NCBI GenBank assembly: GCA_902475025.1
Contig: CABRXX010000005.1
Span: 1 to 64,000, forward strand
Source of the DNA: Merdiplasma sp905207905
GTDB taxonomy: Bacteria > Bacillota > Clostridia > Lachnospirales > Lachnospiraceae
Reading direction: 5' to 3'
Length of the DNA: 64,000 nucleotides
This document shows, piece by piece, positions 15,530 to 25,205 of this stretch; position 1 is the first letter of the stretch, and every line of letters starts with the position of its first letter. The notes under the pieces are model-generated. The model was given only the letters and a program-made list of their open reading frames with translations. It was not told the origin of the DNA and did not search any database. Made by a program: the position numbers and the translations under genes.

Positions 15530-15545
15530 CAGGAGGATAGAAAAA

Positions 15546-15629
15546 ATGGACAAGATTGCTTTAGGCGTTATCATTGTGGGACTTGGAATTTATCTGGTGT
15601 ATGCTCTGATCAATCCGGAAAAATTGTAA
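15546..15629 (+). CDS. kdpF: KdpF-like small subunit of the potassium ATPase
   Basis: This 27-aa protein is one hydrophobic helix (IALGVIIVGLGIYLVYALINPEKL). Size, the terminal NPEKL-type tail and position immediately before kdpA fit KdpF, which stabilises the KdpFABC complex in the membrane. AGCAGGAGG lies ahead of the ATG and the gap to kdpA is 33 bp. Confidence 0.75.
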   Translation: MDKIALGVIIVGLGIYLVYALINPEKL

Positions 15630-15662
15630 AGGACCCGGTGAGACGAAGTAGGAGGAGAAAAC

Positions 15663-17411
15663 ATGTTACAGATTATTTTGACGCTTGGGATTTTTGTAAT
15701 ACTGGTCATTCCCATGGGAAACTATATGTATCATATTGCAGCAAAACAAAAGACGTTTGCAGACAGGGTGTTTGACCCGGTGGATCGAGTGATCTATAAG
15801 ATTTGTGGAATAAAAGGCGAGGACATGGGATGGAAGAAGTATGCAGTGACGCTGCTTCTTGTAAATGCAGTGATGGTATTTAGCGGTTATGGGATTTTAA
15901 GACTGCAGAATTTTTTGTTCCTGAATCCCAATGGGATTTCTGATATGGAAGCTTCGCTGTCTTTTAATACCATCATCAGTTTTATGACCAATACAAATCT
16001 GCAGCATTATTCAGGGGAAAGCGGACTTTCCTATGCTTCGCAGATGTGTGTCATTATTTTTATGATGTTTACTTCTGCAGCTACCGGCTATGCGGCATGT
16101 ATGGCTTTTTGCCGGGGGCTGGCAGGCAAGAAAATCGGAAACTTCTATGAGGATATGGTGAGAATTACCACCAGAATTCTGGTGCCGGTATCTTTTTTGA
16201 TTGGTCTGCTTTTGGTAAGCCAGGGAATACCCCAGACCTTGCAGGCGAATTTTACCATTGAGACGCTGGAAGGAAAACTGCAGGATATTGCCGTGGGACC
16301 GGTAGCGGCGCTGGAGTCGATCAAACATCTTGGAACCAATGGCGGCGGATTTTTTGGCGCAAACTCTACCACCCCATTTGAGAATCCAACGGTGATTAGT
16401 AATATCATAGAATTGATTTCTATGATGATTTTGCCCGGCGCCTGTGTGGTAACCTTTGGGCATATGCTTCACGATAAGCGGAAAGCTAAAAAAGCAGAAA
16501 AGGCTGCCATGCGTGTGCAGGCATTGCCGGAGACGGGAAAGAAAGCACTGATTTTTGGACGTCAGGGTGCAGTGATCTTTGGCGCTATGTCTATTATTTT
16601 CCTGATTGGGCTTGCTATCTGTTTCTATTCAGAGTCAGCGGGCAACCCTGTGATACAGGAGATGGGCGTGGACCAGAGCCTGGGCAGCATGGAAGGAAAG
16701 GAAGTGCGTTTTGGCGTTCCGCAATCCGCATTGTTTACTACCGTAACCACTTCTTTTACAACGGGTACTGTCAATAATATGCATGATACTCTGACACCAT
16801 TAGGAGGATTGGTTCCCTTACTGCATATGATGCTGAACTGCGTTTTCGGCGGCAAGGGTGTTGGCCTGATGAATATGATCATGTATGTGATCCTGGCTGT
16901 GTTTATCTGCGGTCTTATGGTAGGGCGTACTCCAGAGTATTTGAATAAAAAAATAGAAGGAAAAGAGATGAAGCTGGTTGCAGTCTGCATCCTGATCCAT
17001 CCCCTTCTAATTCTGGGATTTTCCGCACTGGCCGTGGCAATTCCGGCAGGCCTGGAAGGGATTACGAATCCGGGCTATCACGGACTTACTCAGGTATTGT
17101 ATGAATATGCATCTTCTGCGGCAAACAATGGTTCCGGCTTTGAGGGTCTGGCAGACAATACGGTATTCTGGAATGTTACAGCAGGGTTGGCAATGTTCTT
17201 TGGAAGATATATTTCCATGATTGCCCAGCTTGCCATAGCAGGATCCATGCTGGCCAAAAAGAAAGTGAATGAATCCGTGGGAACCCTGCGGACAGATAAT
17301 GTGACCTTTATGATCATTCTTGTATTTATTGTTTATATTTTCGCTGCTTTGACCTTCTTCCCGGCATTGGCTCTGGGACCGATTGCAGAGCATCTGTCAA
17401 TCTGGATGTAG
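15663..17411 (+). CDS. kdpA: Potassium-transporting ATPase subunit KdpA
   Basis: KdpA (582 aa) is the potassium-channel-like subunit of the high-affinity KdpFABC pump. It is a ten-helix membrane protein with the selectivity-filter repeats visible, such as FMTNTNLQHYSGE (about residue 110), LGTNGGGFFGANSTTPFENP (about 222-241) and TTSFTTGTVNNMHD (about 362). Length and motifs are complete. It starts after AGGAGGAGAAAAC and lies 24 bp before kdpB. Confidence 0.97.
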   Translation: MLQIILTLGIFVILVIPMGNYMYHIAAKQKTFADRVFDPVDRVIYKICGIKGEDMGWKKYAVTLLLVNAVMVFSGYGILRLQNFLFLNPNGISDMEASLSFNTIISFMTNTNLQHYSGESGLSYASQMCVIIFMMFTSAATGYAACMAFCRGLAGKKIGNFYEDMVRITTRILVPVSFLIGLLLVSQGIPQTLQANFTIETLEGKLQDIAVGPVAALESIKHLGTNGGGFFGANSTTPFENPTVISNIIELISMMILPGACVVTFGHMLHDKRKAKKAEKAAMRVQALPETGKKALIFGRQGAVIFGAMSIIFLIGLAICFYSESAGNPVIQEMGVDQSLGSMEGKEVRFGVPQSALFTTVTTSFTTGTVNNMHDTLTPLGGLVPLLHMMLNCVFGGKGVGLMNMIMYVILAVFICGLMVGRTPEYLNKKIEGKEMKLVAVCILIHPLLILGFSALAVAIPAGLEGITNPGYHGLTQVLYEYASSAANNGSGFEGLADNTVFWNVTAGLAMFFGRYISMIAQLAIAGSMLAKKKVNESVGTLRTDNVTFMIILVFIVYIFAALTFFPALALGPIAEHLSIWM

Positions 17412-17435
17412 GGTACAGTGAAAGGAGAGAAAAAG

Positions 17436-19490
17436 ATGGCTAAAAATAACAGGACAAAATTTATTACCAGAGATATTCTGAAATCGTCCATAATCGGTTC
17501 TTTTCAAAAATTGGATCCCCGTTATATGATCAAGAATCCGGTAATGTTTGTGGTGGAGATTGGCTTCTTGATTACCCTGGTACTGACCTTTGTGCCGACT
17601 TTATTCGGCGGCAGTGAGCAATATCGGGTTTATAATGGAATAGTAGCTGCGATCTTGTTTGTAACCGTTTTGTTTGCCAATTTTGCAGAATCTGTTGCAG
17701 AAGGACGAGGGAAGGCTCAGGCCGCTTCCCTGAAGAAAACAAAGCAGGATACGAAGGCGAGAAGGCTTCTGCCCAATGGCACAGAAGAGATGGTGAACGC
17801 TTCGGAACTGAAAAAGGGAGATTTGGTGCTTGTAAAGACCGGAGAATTAATTCCCAATGACGGCGAAGTGGTAGAGGGAATTGCCTCTGTGGATGAATCA
17901 GCCATTACCGGAGAATCTGCGCCGGTGACCAGGGAGGCTGGCGGAGATTTTTCTTCTGTAACCGGCGGAACCACGGTAGTATCAGACTGGCTGAAAATAA
18001 GAATTATGGCAGAGCCAGGAAAATCTTTTTTGGACAAGATGATTTCCATGGTAGAGGGCGCTTCCAGACAGAAAACGCCAAATGAGATTGCCCTGAACAC
18101 CCTCCTGATTGTGCTTACTTTGATTTTTCTGATTGTGGTAGTGACCCTGTACCCCTTTGCTTCGTATCTTGGCGTGGATATTCCGATTTCCTGGGCGATT
18201 GCACTGATGGTATGTCTGATCCCCACCACTATTGGCGGTCTGCTCTCTGCCATTGGTATTGCGGGTATGGACCGTGTCACCAGATTCAATGTGATTGCAA
18301 TGTCAGGTAAGGCGGTGGAGGCCTGCGGCGATGTAGATACTATGATTTTGGACAAGACCGGCACGATTACCTACGGAAACCGTCTGGCTGCTGAATTCTA
18401 TCCGGTTAACGGCGTTACAAAAGAAGAGCTGATCGACTATTGTGTTATGTGTTCTCTGAAAGATACTACGCCTGAGGGCAAATCTACCGTAGACCTAGGC
18501 AGAAAGATGGGGTGTGTGTTGGATGAAGGCATTGCCCATCAGATGGAGTTTGTGGAATTTACCGCTCAGACAAAGATGAGCGGTGTGGATTTGAAGGATG
18601 GCACGGCGGTAAGAAAAGGTGCCTTTGATGCGATGCAAGCTTTTGCAAAGGAGCGGGGAGGAAGGATTCCGGAAGATCTCCAGGGAATCGTAACCAATAT
18701 TTCCAATCTGGGAGGCACACCGTTAGTTGTCTGCGTAAATGAGAAGATTTTGGGTGTGATTTATCTGAAGGATACAGTAAAGCCGGGACTGTCAGAGCGT
18801 TTTGCGAGACTGCGGGAAATCGGAATCAAAACCATTATGTGTACCGGAGACAATCCGCTGACAGCGGCTACCATTGCCAAAGAGGCAGGAGTGGACGGTT
18901 TTATTGCAGAGTGTAAGCCGGAAGATAAGATTACAGCAATTAAAAAGGAGCAGGCAGAAGGAAAGCTGGTGGCTATGACGGGAGACGGTACTAATGACGC
19001 TCCGGCTCTGGCACAGGCAGATGTGGGGTTGGCAATGAACTCCGGTACCCAGGCAGCAAAGGAAGCTGCCAACATGGTGGATCTGGATTCAGATCCCACA
19101 AAGATTCTGGAAGTGGTGGAGATCGGCAAACAGCTTTTGATTACCAGAGGTTCCCTTACCACCTTCAGCATTGCTAATGATATTGCAAAATATTTTGCCA
19201 TTATTCCGGCTATGTTTACAATGGTGCTGCCTCAGATGCAGATTTTAAATATTATGCATCTGGCAACCCCGGCAAGCGCCATTCTTTCAGCCCTGATCTT
19301 TAATGCAATCATTATTCCGGGTCTGATTCCCATTGCCATGAAAGGCGTAAAATATCGTCCGATGAAAGCAGAAAAGCTGCTTTTGAGGAATATGGGTATT
19401 TTCGGTGTGGGCGGTGTGATTGTCCCCTTTGTGGGAATCAAGATTATTGATTTACTGGTAGCGCCGCTGCTGGCACTCATAGGAATGTAG
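17436..19490 (+). CDS. kdpB: Potassium-transporting ATPase subunit KdpB
   Basis: KdpB (684 aa) is the P-type ATPase that powers Kdp potassium import. The phosphorylated aspartate is D306 in ILDKTGTIT; SGES/TGES-type ITGESAPV lies in the actuator domain (about 157) and GDGTNDAPALAQADVG in the hinge (about 517). The ATG at 17436 was chosen because AAAGGAGAG lies just upstream; an in-frame GTG 18 bases earlier falls before that site. All P-type signature motifs are intact. Confidence 0.97.
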   Translation: MAKNNRTKFITRDILKSSIIGSFQKLDPRYMIKNPVMFVVEIGFLITLVLTFVPTLFGGSEQYRVYNGIVAAILFVTVLFANFAESVAEGRGKAQAASLKKTKQDTKARRLLPNGTEEMVNASELKKGDLVLVKTGELIPNDGEVVEGIASVDESAITGESAPVTREAGGDFSSVTGGTTVVSDWLKIRIMAEPGKSFLDKMISMVEGASRQKTPNEIALNTLLIVLTLIFLIVVVTLYPFASYLGVDIPISWAIALMVCLIPTTIGGLLSAIGIAGMDRVTRFNVIAMSGKAVEACGDVDTMILDKTGTITYGNRLAAEFYPVNGVTKEELIDYCVMCSLKDTTPEGKSTVDLGRKMGCVLDEGIAHQMEFVEFTAQTKMSGVDLKDGTAVRKGAFDAMQAFAKERGGRIPEDLQGIVTNISNLGGTPLVVCVNEKILGVIYLKDTVKPGLSERFARLREIGIKTIMCTGDNPLTAATIAKEAGVDGFIAECKPEDKITAIKKEQAEGKLVAMTGDGTNDAPALAQADVGLAMNSGTQAAKEAANMVDLDSDPTKILEVVEIGKQLLITRGSLTTFSIANDIAKYFAIIPAMFTMVLPQMQILNIMHLATPASAILSALIFNAIIIPGLIPIAMKGVKYRPMKAEKLLLRNMGIFGVGGVIVPFVGIKIIDLLVAPLLALIGM

Positions 19491-19503
19491 GAGGAATCGT
19501 TTT

Positions 19504-20175
19504 ATGAAGAACTTTTGGAAAACGGCAGGAAAAGCTTTTATATTTTGTGCGGTAATGATGATTATCTGCTCTTTTGTTTATCCGCTGGCTCTTACGGGAG
19601 TCAGTCAGCTTACAATGAAAGAAAAGGCCAATGGCAGCCTGATGGATAAAGAGGGAAAGCTTACAGTGGATCATGAGCAAGCCGTGGGATCCGTTCTGAT
19701 CGGACAGCAGTTTACGGAAGATTATTATTTTCAGGGAAGACCCTCTTCGGTGAATTATAATAATTATACAGAGGAAGCATTAAAGAGCGGGGAGTATGGA
19801 GGCGTCTCCTCCGGAAGCTATAACTATGGAAACTCAAATCCAGCGTTGAAGGACCGGGTTCAGAAGGATTTGGATGCTTTTTTGGAGGATCATCCGGGAC
19901 TTGAGCCAGGGGATATCCCTTCTGATCTGCTCACTGCATCCGGTTCCGGCCTGGATCCTCATATCACGCCAAAAGCGGCAGAAATCCAGATCCCCTATGT
20001 GGCAAAGAACGCTGGCCTGTCCGAGGAGGAAGTGACAGAGATTGTGAAAGAAAATACAGAGCATAAGGTTCTGGGGATTTTTGGCGAGGAGAGGGTCAAT
20101 GTATTAAAATGTAATCTTGCTGTTGCCGATGCCATGGGCATCTTAGCAGAGAAGCAAGAGGATGGCAGGATGTAA
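19504..20175 (+). CDS. kdpC: Potassium-transporting ATPase subunit KdpC
   Basis: KdpC (223 aa) has one N-terminal membrane helix (AFIFCAVMMIICSFVYPLALTG) and a soluble domain with GSVLIGQQF, YFQGRPS and SGSGLDPHITPKAA (about residues 143-156), typical of this catalytic chaperone. It follows kdpB by 13 bp with TAGGAGGAA upstream. It completes the pump. Confidence 0.96.
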   Translation: MKNFWKTAGKAFIFCAVMMIICSFVYPLALTGVSQLTMKEKANGSLMDKEGKLTVDHEQAVGSVLIGQQFTEDYYFQGRPSSVNYNNYTEEALKSGEYGGVSSGSYNYGNSNPALKDRVQKDLDAFLEDHPGLEPGDIPSDLLTASGSGLDPHITPKAAEIQIPYVAKNAGLSEEEVTEIVKENTEHKVLGIFGEERVNVLKCNLAVADAMGILAEKQEDGRM

Positions 20176-20222
20176 ATATAAGAAGCCCCAGGGTGGGCAG
20201 GAACAATCAGGGCAGGATGCGT

Positions 20223-22241
20223 ATGGAAGAATATAAAAGACCAGATTCTCAGCAGCTTCTTCGCAGACTTCAGTTTGAGGAGGAGCAAAAACAGAAAAAA
20301 TCCCAAGGAAAATTAAAGATTTTTCTTGGGTATGCGGCAGGATGTGGAAAAACCTACGCCATGCTTAAGGCTGCCCATGAGGCACAAAAGCATGGGATTG
20401 ACGTAGTGGCGGGATATGTGGAACCTCATGCGAGACCGGATACCCAGGCCCTTGTGAAAGGACTGGAGCTTCTTGCGCCTATGGAAGTTGCCTATCAAGG
20501 AGTGAAACTCCGGGAGTTTGATCTGGAGGCAGCACTGAAACGCCGTCCGACTCTGATCCTGGTGGATGAGCTGGCACATACCAATGCAAAAGGATGCCGT
20601 AATGAAAAAAGATACCAGGATGTAAAAGAACTTTTGCGTGCCGGTATGGATGTGTATACTACCATGAATATCCAGCACCTAGAGAGCCTGAATGATATTG
20701 TGGGAAGCATTACTCACATTGAGGTTCGGGAGCGCGTCCCGGATCGGGTTTTTGATCATGCGGATCAGGTGGAAGTGATTGATATTGAGCCGGAGGAGCT
20801 TATGGAACGGATGCGGGAAGGAAAGATTTACCAGCCTTCCCAAGCGGAACGTGCTTTGGAAAATTTTTTCCGCAGAGAAAAGCTGGCGGCTTTGCGGGAA
20901 ATTGCGCTGCGCAGAAGCGCGGACCGAGTAAATCGTATGGCAGAAGAAGAACGGTACGCTCTGGGGAAAATGGATTATCATACAGGAGAGCACGTTTTAG
21001 TTTGTATCTCCCCATCGCCATCTAACGCTAAGGTGATTCGCACGGCATCCCGTCTGGCTGATGCCTTTCACGCCCGGTTTACCGGAATTTATGTGGAGAC
21101 ACCTCAAATGCAGGAGTCAGAGGAAAAAACAAAGGCAGCTGTAAAAAACCATATGGATCTGGCAAGAGCTTTAGGGGCGGATATCGTTACCGTTTATGGA
21201 TCTGATATTGCTTATCAGATCGTAGAATATGCGATTGTGGGAAATATATCCAAAATCGTTATGGGACGCAGCAGAAAACGGTGGATGTTGGAGAAGGGCA
21301 GATCGGAGGTTTTAGAGCAGCTTACCTATCGGGCACCCAATATTGACGTGTATATTATTCCTGACATGAAAAATACGGGAGCCTACAGAGCCAGAGAAAG
21401 TGCTGGAAGAGAAGGGGCGAGGAGAAAAAAAGAAGAAACAGGTTGGAGCGTGGCAAAGGAGCTGGGAGAGATCACCGTGATTATGGCCCTTAGTACGCTG
21501 GCGGCCTATGGATTTTGGCGGTTTCGGCTTTCCGAGGCGAATCTGATTATGGTGTATATGGTAGGGGTACTGCTTTCTTCCTATGTGGCGGATAAAAAGA
21601 TCTATGCCCTGTATTCCTCTCTGCTGAGTGTGCTGTCTTTTAATTTTTTCTTTACGGAACCGTATTTTAGCCTGAAGGCTTATGACAGAGGTTCTCCGGT
21701 TACCTTTGTTATGCTATTCGCAGTAGGCTTTTTTATGGCTTCTATGACCAGAAAGCTAAAGGCGCAGACAAGAGAAAGCGCTAAAAAAGCATACCGAACG
21801 GAAATTTTGCTGGAAAACAGCAGAAAGCTGAGGCGATGCCGCTCTCGGGAAGAAGTATGGAAGCAGCTGGCAGCTCAGACAGACAAATTGCTGAATCTTT
21901 CTGTGATTATTTATCCAGTGGATCAGAAGGGAAATCTGGAAGAACCTCTGCTGTTTCCAAGAAAGGGCATGGATCTTTCTGATTTGAAGGAAACTCTGAT
22001 CGGAAAGGAACGGGCAGTGGCCCAGTGGGCGGCTGTCAATCGTCATAGAGCCGGCGCCTGCACTCATACGCTGCCGGCTGCCAAGGCCATGTATCTTCCC
22101 ATACAGTCAACGGAAGATGTAAAGGGAGTTATGGGAATTTTGCTGGAGGAGCGGCGGCCGGTAAAGGAATTTGAGTATGGGCTTTTAATTGCCATGCTCA
22201 ATGAGACTGGGGTAAAACTGCAGGATGCATTTTGTCAGTAA
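20223..22241 (+). CDS. KdpD-type sensor lacking the histidine kinase domain
   Basis: This 672-aa protein has the KdpD input modules in order: KdpD N-domain with Walker A GYAAGCGKT (residues 36-44) and LILVDELAHTN; a universal-stress-protein domain with S263-x-S265, a 20-residue spacer and FTGIY (286-290), matching the c-di-AMP motif described for Staphylococcus aureus KdpD; a DUF4118 four-helix membrane region (about 420-510); and a GAF-like domain to the C-terminus. It then stops where HisKA and ATPase domains normally begin (full KdpD is about 890 aa), and no kinase remnant or kdpE follows. ATG at 20223 gives the best spacing to AGGGCAGG; 20217 (ATG) and 20193 (GTG) are alternatives. Confidence 0.9.
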   Translation: MEEYKRPDSQQLLRRLQFEEEQKQKKSQGKLKIFLGYAAGCGKTYAMLKAAHEAQKHGIDVVAGYVEPHARPDTQALVKGLELLAPMEVAYQGVKLREFDLEAALKRRPTLILVDELAHTNAKGCRNEKRYQDVKELLRAGMDVYTTMNIQHLESLNDIVGSITHIEVRERVPDRVFDHADQVEVIDIEPEELMERMREGKIYQPSQAERALENFFRREKLAALREIALRRSADRVNRMAEEERYALGKMDYHTGEHVLVCISPSPSNAKVIRTASRLADAFHARFTGIYVETPQMQESEEKTKAAVKNHMDLARALGADIVTVYGSDIAYQIVEYAIVGNISKIVMGRSRKRWMLEKGRSEVLEQLTYRAPNIDVYIIPDMKNTGAYRARESAGREGARRKKEETGWSVAKELGEITVIMALSTLAAYGFWRFRLSEANLIMVYMVGVLLSSYVADKKIYALYSSLLSVLSFNFFFTEPYFSLKAYDRGSPVTFVMLFAVGFFMASMTRKLKAQTRESAKKAYRTEILLENSRKLRRCRSREEVWKQLAAQTDKLLNLSVIIYPVDQKGNLEEPLLFPRKGMDLSDLKETLIGKERAVAQWAAVNRHRAGACTHTLPAAKAMYLPIQSTEDVKGVMGILLEERRPVKEFEYGLLIAMLNETGVKLQDAFCQ

Positions 22242-22319
22242 CATTTTTGTTTCATAGGAAATTTAAAAGATTAAGAAAAAGATATCAGGAAAAAGTTCAG
22301 ACTGAAACGGGACAGCATC

Positions 22320-22348
22320 TCGACCAACGCCTTCTTTTGTGGTATAAT
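22320..22348 (+). promoter_or_regulatory. Candidate promoter of the GTPase-NYN fusion gene
   Basis: TCGACC (22320-22325) and TATAAT (22343-22348) are 17 bases apart, 35 bp before the start codon. A half-copy of the GTTTCATAGGAA palindromic repeat lies just upstream (22242-22264), separating this gene from the kdp operon. Confidence 0.6.
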
Positions 22349-22382
22349 CCAATATTATGCAATCACAAAGGGAGGCATTTTC

Positions 22383-25097
22383 ATGGGCGGACAGAGGTCT
22401 GAAAGAGTAAAAAAGCATATATGTGCGGGTCTGCTGGCTCATGTAGATGCGGGCAAGACCACGCTTGCGGAAAGTATTCTTTACCTTACCGGAAATCTTC
22501 GCAGGGCAGGCCGGGTGGATCACAAGGATGCCTTTCTGGATACGTATGAGCTGGAGCGGGCCAGGGGGATCACGATTTTTTCCAAGCAGGCTCAGCTTCA
22601 GCTGGGAGATCTGGAAGTGACGCTGATGGATACCCCGGGACATGTGGATTTTTCCGCGGAGATGGAGCGGACGCTGCAGGTGCTGGACTATGCGGTGCTG
22701 GTGATCAGCGGAGCAGACGGCGTTCAGGGACATGTGCTGACTCTTTGGCGGCTGCTGAAACAGTATGAGATACCGGTTTTTCTGTTTGTCAACAAAATGG
22801 ATCAGGAGGGGACAGACCGGGAGTCACTGCTAAAGGAGCTTCAGTCTAAGCTGGATGAACATTGTCTGGATTTTGGAGGGGATGAGAACGAAGCCTTTCT
22901 GGAAAGTCTGGCAGTGTGTGAGGAGGCAGTTCTGGAAGAATACTTGGAGACGGGTACTGTAAAGCAGCAGGAGCGTATTCGCCTGATCCGGGAGAGAAAA
23001 GTGTTTCCCTGCTATTTTGGTTCTGCTTTGAAGATCCAGGGGGTGGATCAGCTGCTTTTGGGACTGGAGCAGTATGCGGCTGCGCCGGATTATCCGGAGG
23101 AGTTTGGAGCCAGAATCTATAAGATTGCCAGAGATTCTCAGGGAAACCGCCTGACTTATCTGAAAGTGACGGGAGGGAGTCTGAAGGTAAAACAGGAGCT
23201 TTCCGGTACCTTTTTCGATTCAGAGGGGGAGAAACTTTGGAAGGAGAAGGCGGATCAGATCCGTATTTATTCTGGGGCCAGCTATGAACTGGTGAGAGAA
23301 GCTCCGGCAGGGACGGTCTGCGGGGTGATGGGACTGACGAAAACCAGGTGCGGACAGGGATTGGGCAGGGAAACAGGAGTGGTGATGCCAGTGCTGGAGC
23401 CGGTGCTCACTTATGGAATTCTGCTTCCAGAGGACTGCGATGTACATCAGGCATTTTTAAAGCTGCGGCAGCTGGAGGAGGAAGTGCCGGAGCTGCATCT
23501 TTTGTGGAATGAGGGAGCCCAGGAGATTCACGCTCAGATCATGGGGGAAGTGCAGATTGAGATTTTAAGAACCATGATCTGGGAGCGGTTCGGAATCCGG
23601 GCAGATTTTGGAGCGGGTAACATTGTATATAAGGAAACCATCGCAGAGCCGGTGGAGGGGGTGGGACATTTTGAACCGCTTCGCCATTATGCGGAGGTGC
23701 ATCTACTTTTGGAGCCGGGAGAACCGGGAAGCGGTATGCAGTATTTTTCCTCTGTGAGCACAGATGATCTGGATCTGAACTGGCAGCGTCTGATTCTCAC
23801 CCATTTGGAGGAAAAGCAGCATGTGGGAGTGCTGACAGGATCAGAGCTGACGGATGTAAAGATTACTCTGGTGGCAGGGAAGGCGCATTTAAAGCATACG
23901 GAGGGAGGAGATTTCCGCCAATCTACTTACCGCGCAGTGCGTCAGGGGCTGCGGAAAGGAACGTGTATTCTGCTGGAGCCAGTGTATGAATACCGACTGG
24001 AGATCCCGGCAGAAAATGTAGGACGGGCCATGGCTGATATTCAAAGGATGCAGGGCAATTTTTCCGGCCCTTCTCTGGAAGGAGAGCTGGCGGTGCTTAC
24101 CGGAAGCGCTCCGGTGGCGTCTATGAGAGGCTATCAGACCGAAGTGACTGCCTACACAAAGGGCTGCGGCCATCTGTTCTGTTCTCTGAAAGGCTATGAA
24201 CCCTGCCGCAACGCGGAGGAAGTGATAGCGGCCAGGGGGTATGACCCGGATGGAGATACGGAGAATCCCTGCGGTTCTGTATTTTGCGCCCATGGAGCAG
24301 GCTTTGTGGTTCCCTGGGATCAGGTGGAGGATTATATGCATCTGGATGGTATGGAGATTTTTGGGAAAGGGACGAAAATCGCAGAGGAACCGGTGGAGAC
24401 GTCTGTTTCCTACCGGGGAGTTCGGGGGGATGTGCAGGATGATAAAGAACTGATGGAGATTTTTCAGCGCACCTTTGGATCCATTAAACAGGGCAGAAGC
24501 GGCTGGAACAGGCAAGTGCGTACCTATGATTCCAGTGTCAGTGGGGGCAGCAGCGCCAGAAAAAGAGAGGCGAAGGAGCAGTACCTGCTGGTGGATGGAT
24601 ACAATATTATTTTTGCCTGGGAGGAATTAAAGGATTTGGCCAGGAGCAATCTGGAGGGAGCCAGAAATAGATTGATGGATATTTTGTGCAATTACCAGGG
24701 GTACCGGAAGATGCAGGTGATTCTGGTGTTTGATGCCTACAAGGTGGAAGGCGGCGTTGGGGAAGTACAGAAGTATCACAATATTTATGTGGTCTATACG
24801 AAAGAGGCGGAGACGGCAGATCAGTATATTGAAAAGACGGTTCATGAGATGGGAACCAAATATGAGGTGACCGTGGCTACCTCTGATGCAGCAGAGCAGG
24901 TGATCATCTGGGGCCAGGGAGCCTCCAGACTTTCCGCCCGGGGGCTGCGTCAGGAGATCCAGGAAACCTGCCGGGAGATCCAGAGAGACTATCTTCAGCA
25001 AAATCCCGGGGGAAAGCACTATCTTTTTGAGAATCTGAGTCAGGATATGGCGGCCCTTTTTGAAGAAGTGCGGCTGGGAAGAAGGACTTTGGAGTAA
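22383..25097 (+). CDS. TetM-like ribosomal GTPase fused to Rae1/YacP-type NYN nuclease
   Basis: This 904-aa protein joins two ribosome-related parts. Residues 1 to about 650 are a translation-factor GTPase of the ribosomal-protection (TetM/EF-G) group: P-loop AHVDAGKTT (19-27), DTPGHVDF (83-90), NKMD (137-140), then EF-G-like domains II to V. After a linker, residues from about 733 form a YacP/Rae1 NYN domain with LLVDGYN (735-741), and acidic residues D738, D784, D813 and D835 at places expected for the metal site. Rae1 of Bacillus subtilis cuts mRNA in the ribosomal A site, where TetM also binds. It is not a simple tetracycline resistance gene. ATG at 22383 follows AAAGGGAGG. Confidence 0.9.
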   Translation: MGGQRSERVKKHICAGLLAHVDAGKTTLAESILYLTGNLRRAGRVDHKDAFLDTYELERARGITIFSKQAQLQLGDLEVTLMDTPGHVDFSAEMERTLQVLDYAVLVISGADGVQGHVLTLWRLLKQYEIPVFLFVNKMDQEGTDRESLLKELQSKLDEHCLDFGGDENEAFLESLAVCEEAVLEEYLETGTVKQQERIRLIRERKVFPCYFGSALKIQGVDQLLLGLEQYAAAPDYPEEFGARIYKIARDSQGNRLTYLKVTGGSLKVKQELSGTFFDSEGEKLWKEKADQIRIYSGASYELVREAPAGTVCGVMGLTKTRCGQGLGRETGVVMPVLEPVLTYGILLPEDCDVHQAFLKLRQLEEEVPELHLLWNEGAQEIHAQIMGEVQIEILRTMIWERFGIRADFGAGNIVYKETIAEPVEGVGHFEPLRHYAEVHLLLEPGEPGSGMQYFSSVSTDDLDLNWQRLILTHLEEKQHVGVLTGSELTDVKITLVAGKAHLKHTEGGDFRQSTYRAVRQGLRKGTCILLEPVYEYRLEIPAENVGRAMADIQRMQGNFSGPSLEGELAVLTGSAPVASMRGYQTEVTAYTKGCGHLFCSLKGYEPCRNAEEVIAARGYDPDGDTENPCGSVFCAHGAGFVVPWDQVEDYMHLDGMEIFGKGTKIAEEPVETSVSYRGVRGDVQDDKELMEIFQRTFGSIKQGRSGWNRQVRTYDSSVSGGSSARKREAKEQYLLVDGYNIIFAWEELKDLARSNLEGARNRLMDILCNYQGYRKMQVILVFDAYKVEGGVGEVQKYHNIYVVYTKEAETADQYIEKTVHEMGTKYEVTVATSDAAEQVIIWGQGASRLSARGLRQEIQETCREIQRDYLQQNPGGKHYLFENLSQDMAALFEEVRLGRRTLE

Positions 25098-25205
25098 ATA
25101 GCAAAGGAAAAGCAACAACAGTGGCAAAACAACAGCAATGAGAACAGAAAGATAGTACCAGAAAGACAAAACAAGAACAGGATTAGACAGAAGGGAATTT
25201 AGAAG

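Noticed and set aside
22383..25097. Tetracycline resistance gene
   Set aside because: The GTPase part resembles TetM, but the protein is about 260 residues longer, carries a nuclease-like domain and stands among housekeeping genes with no mobile element.
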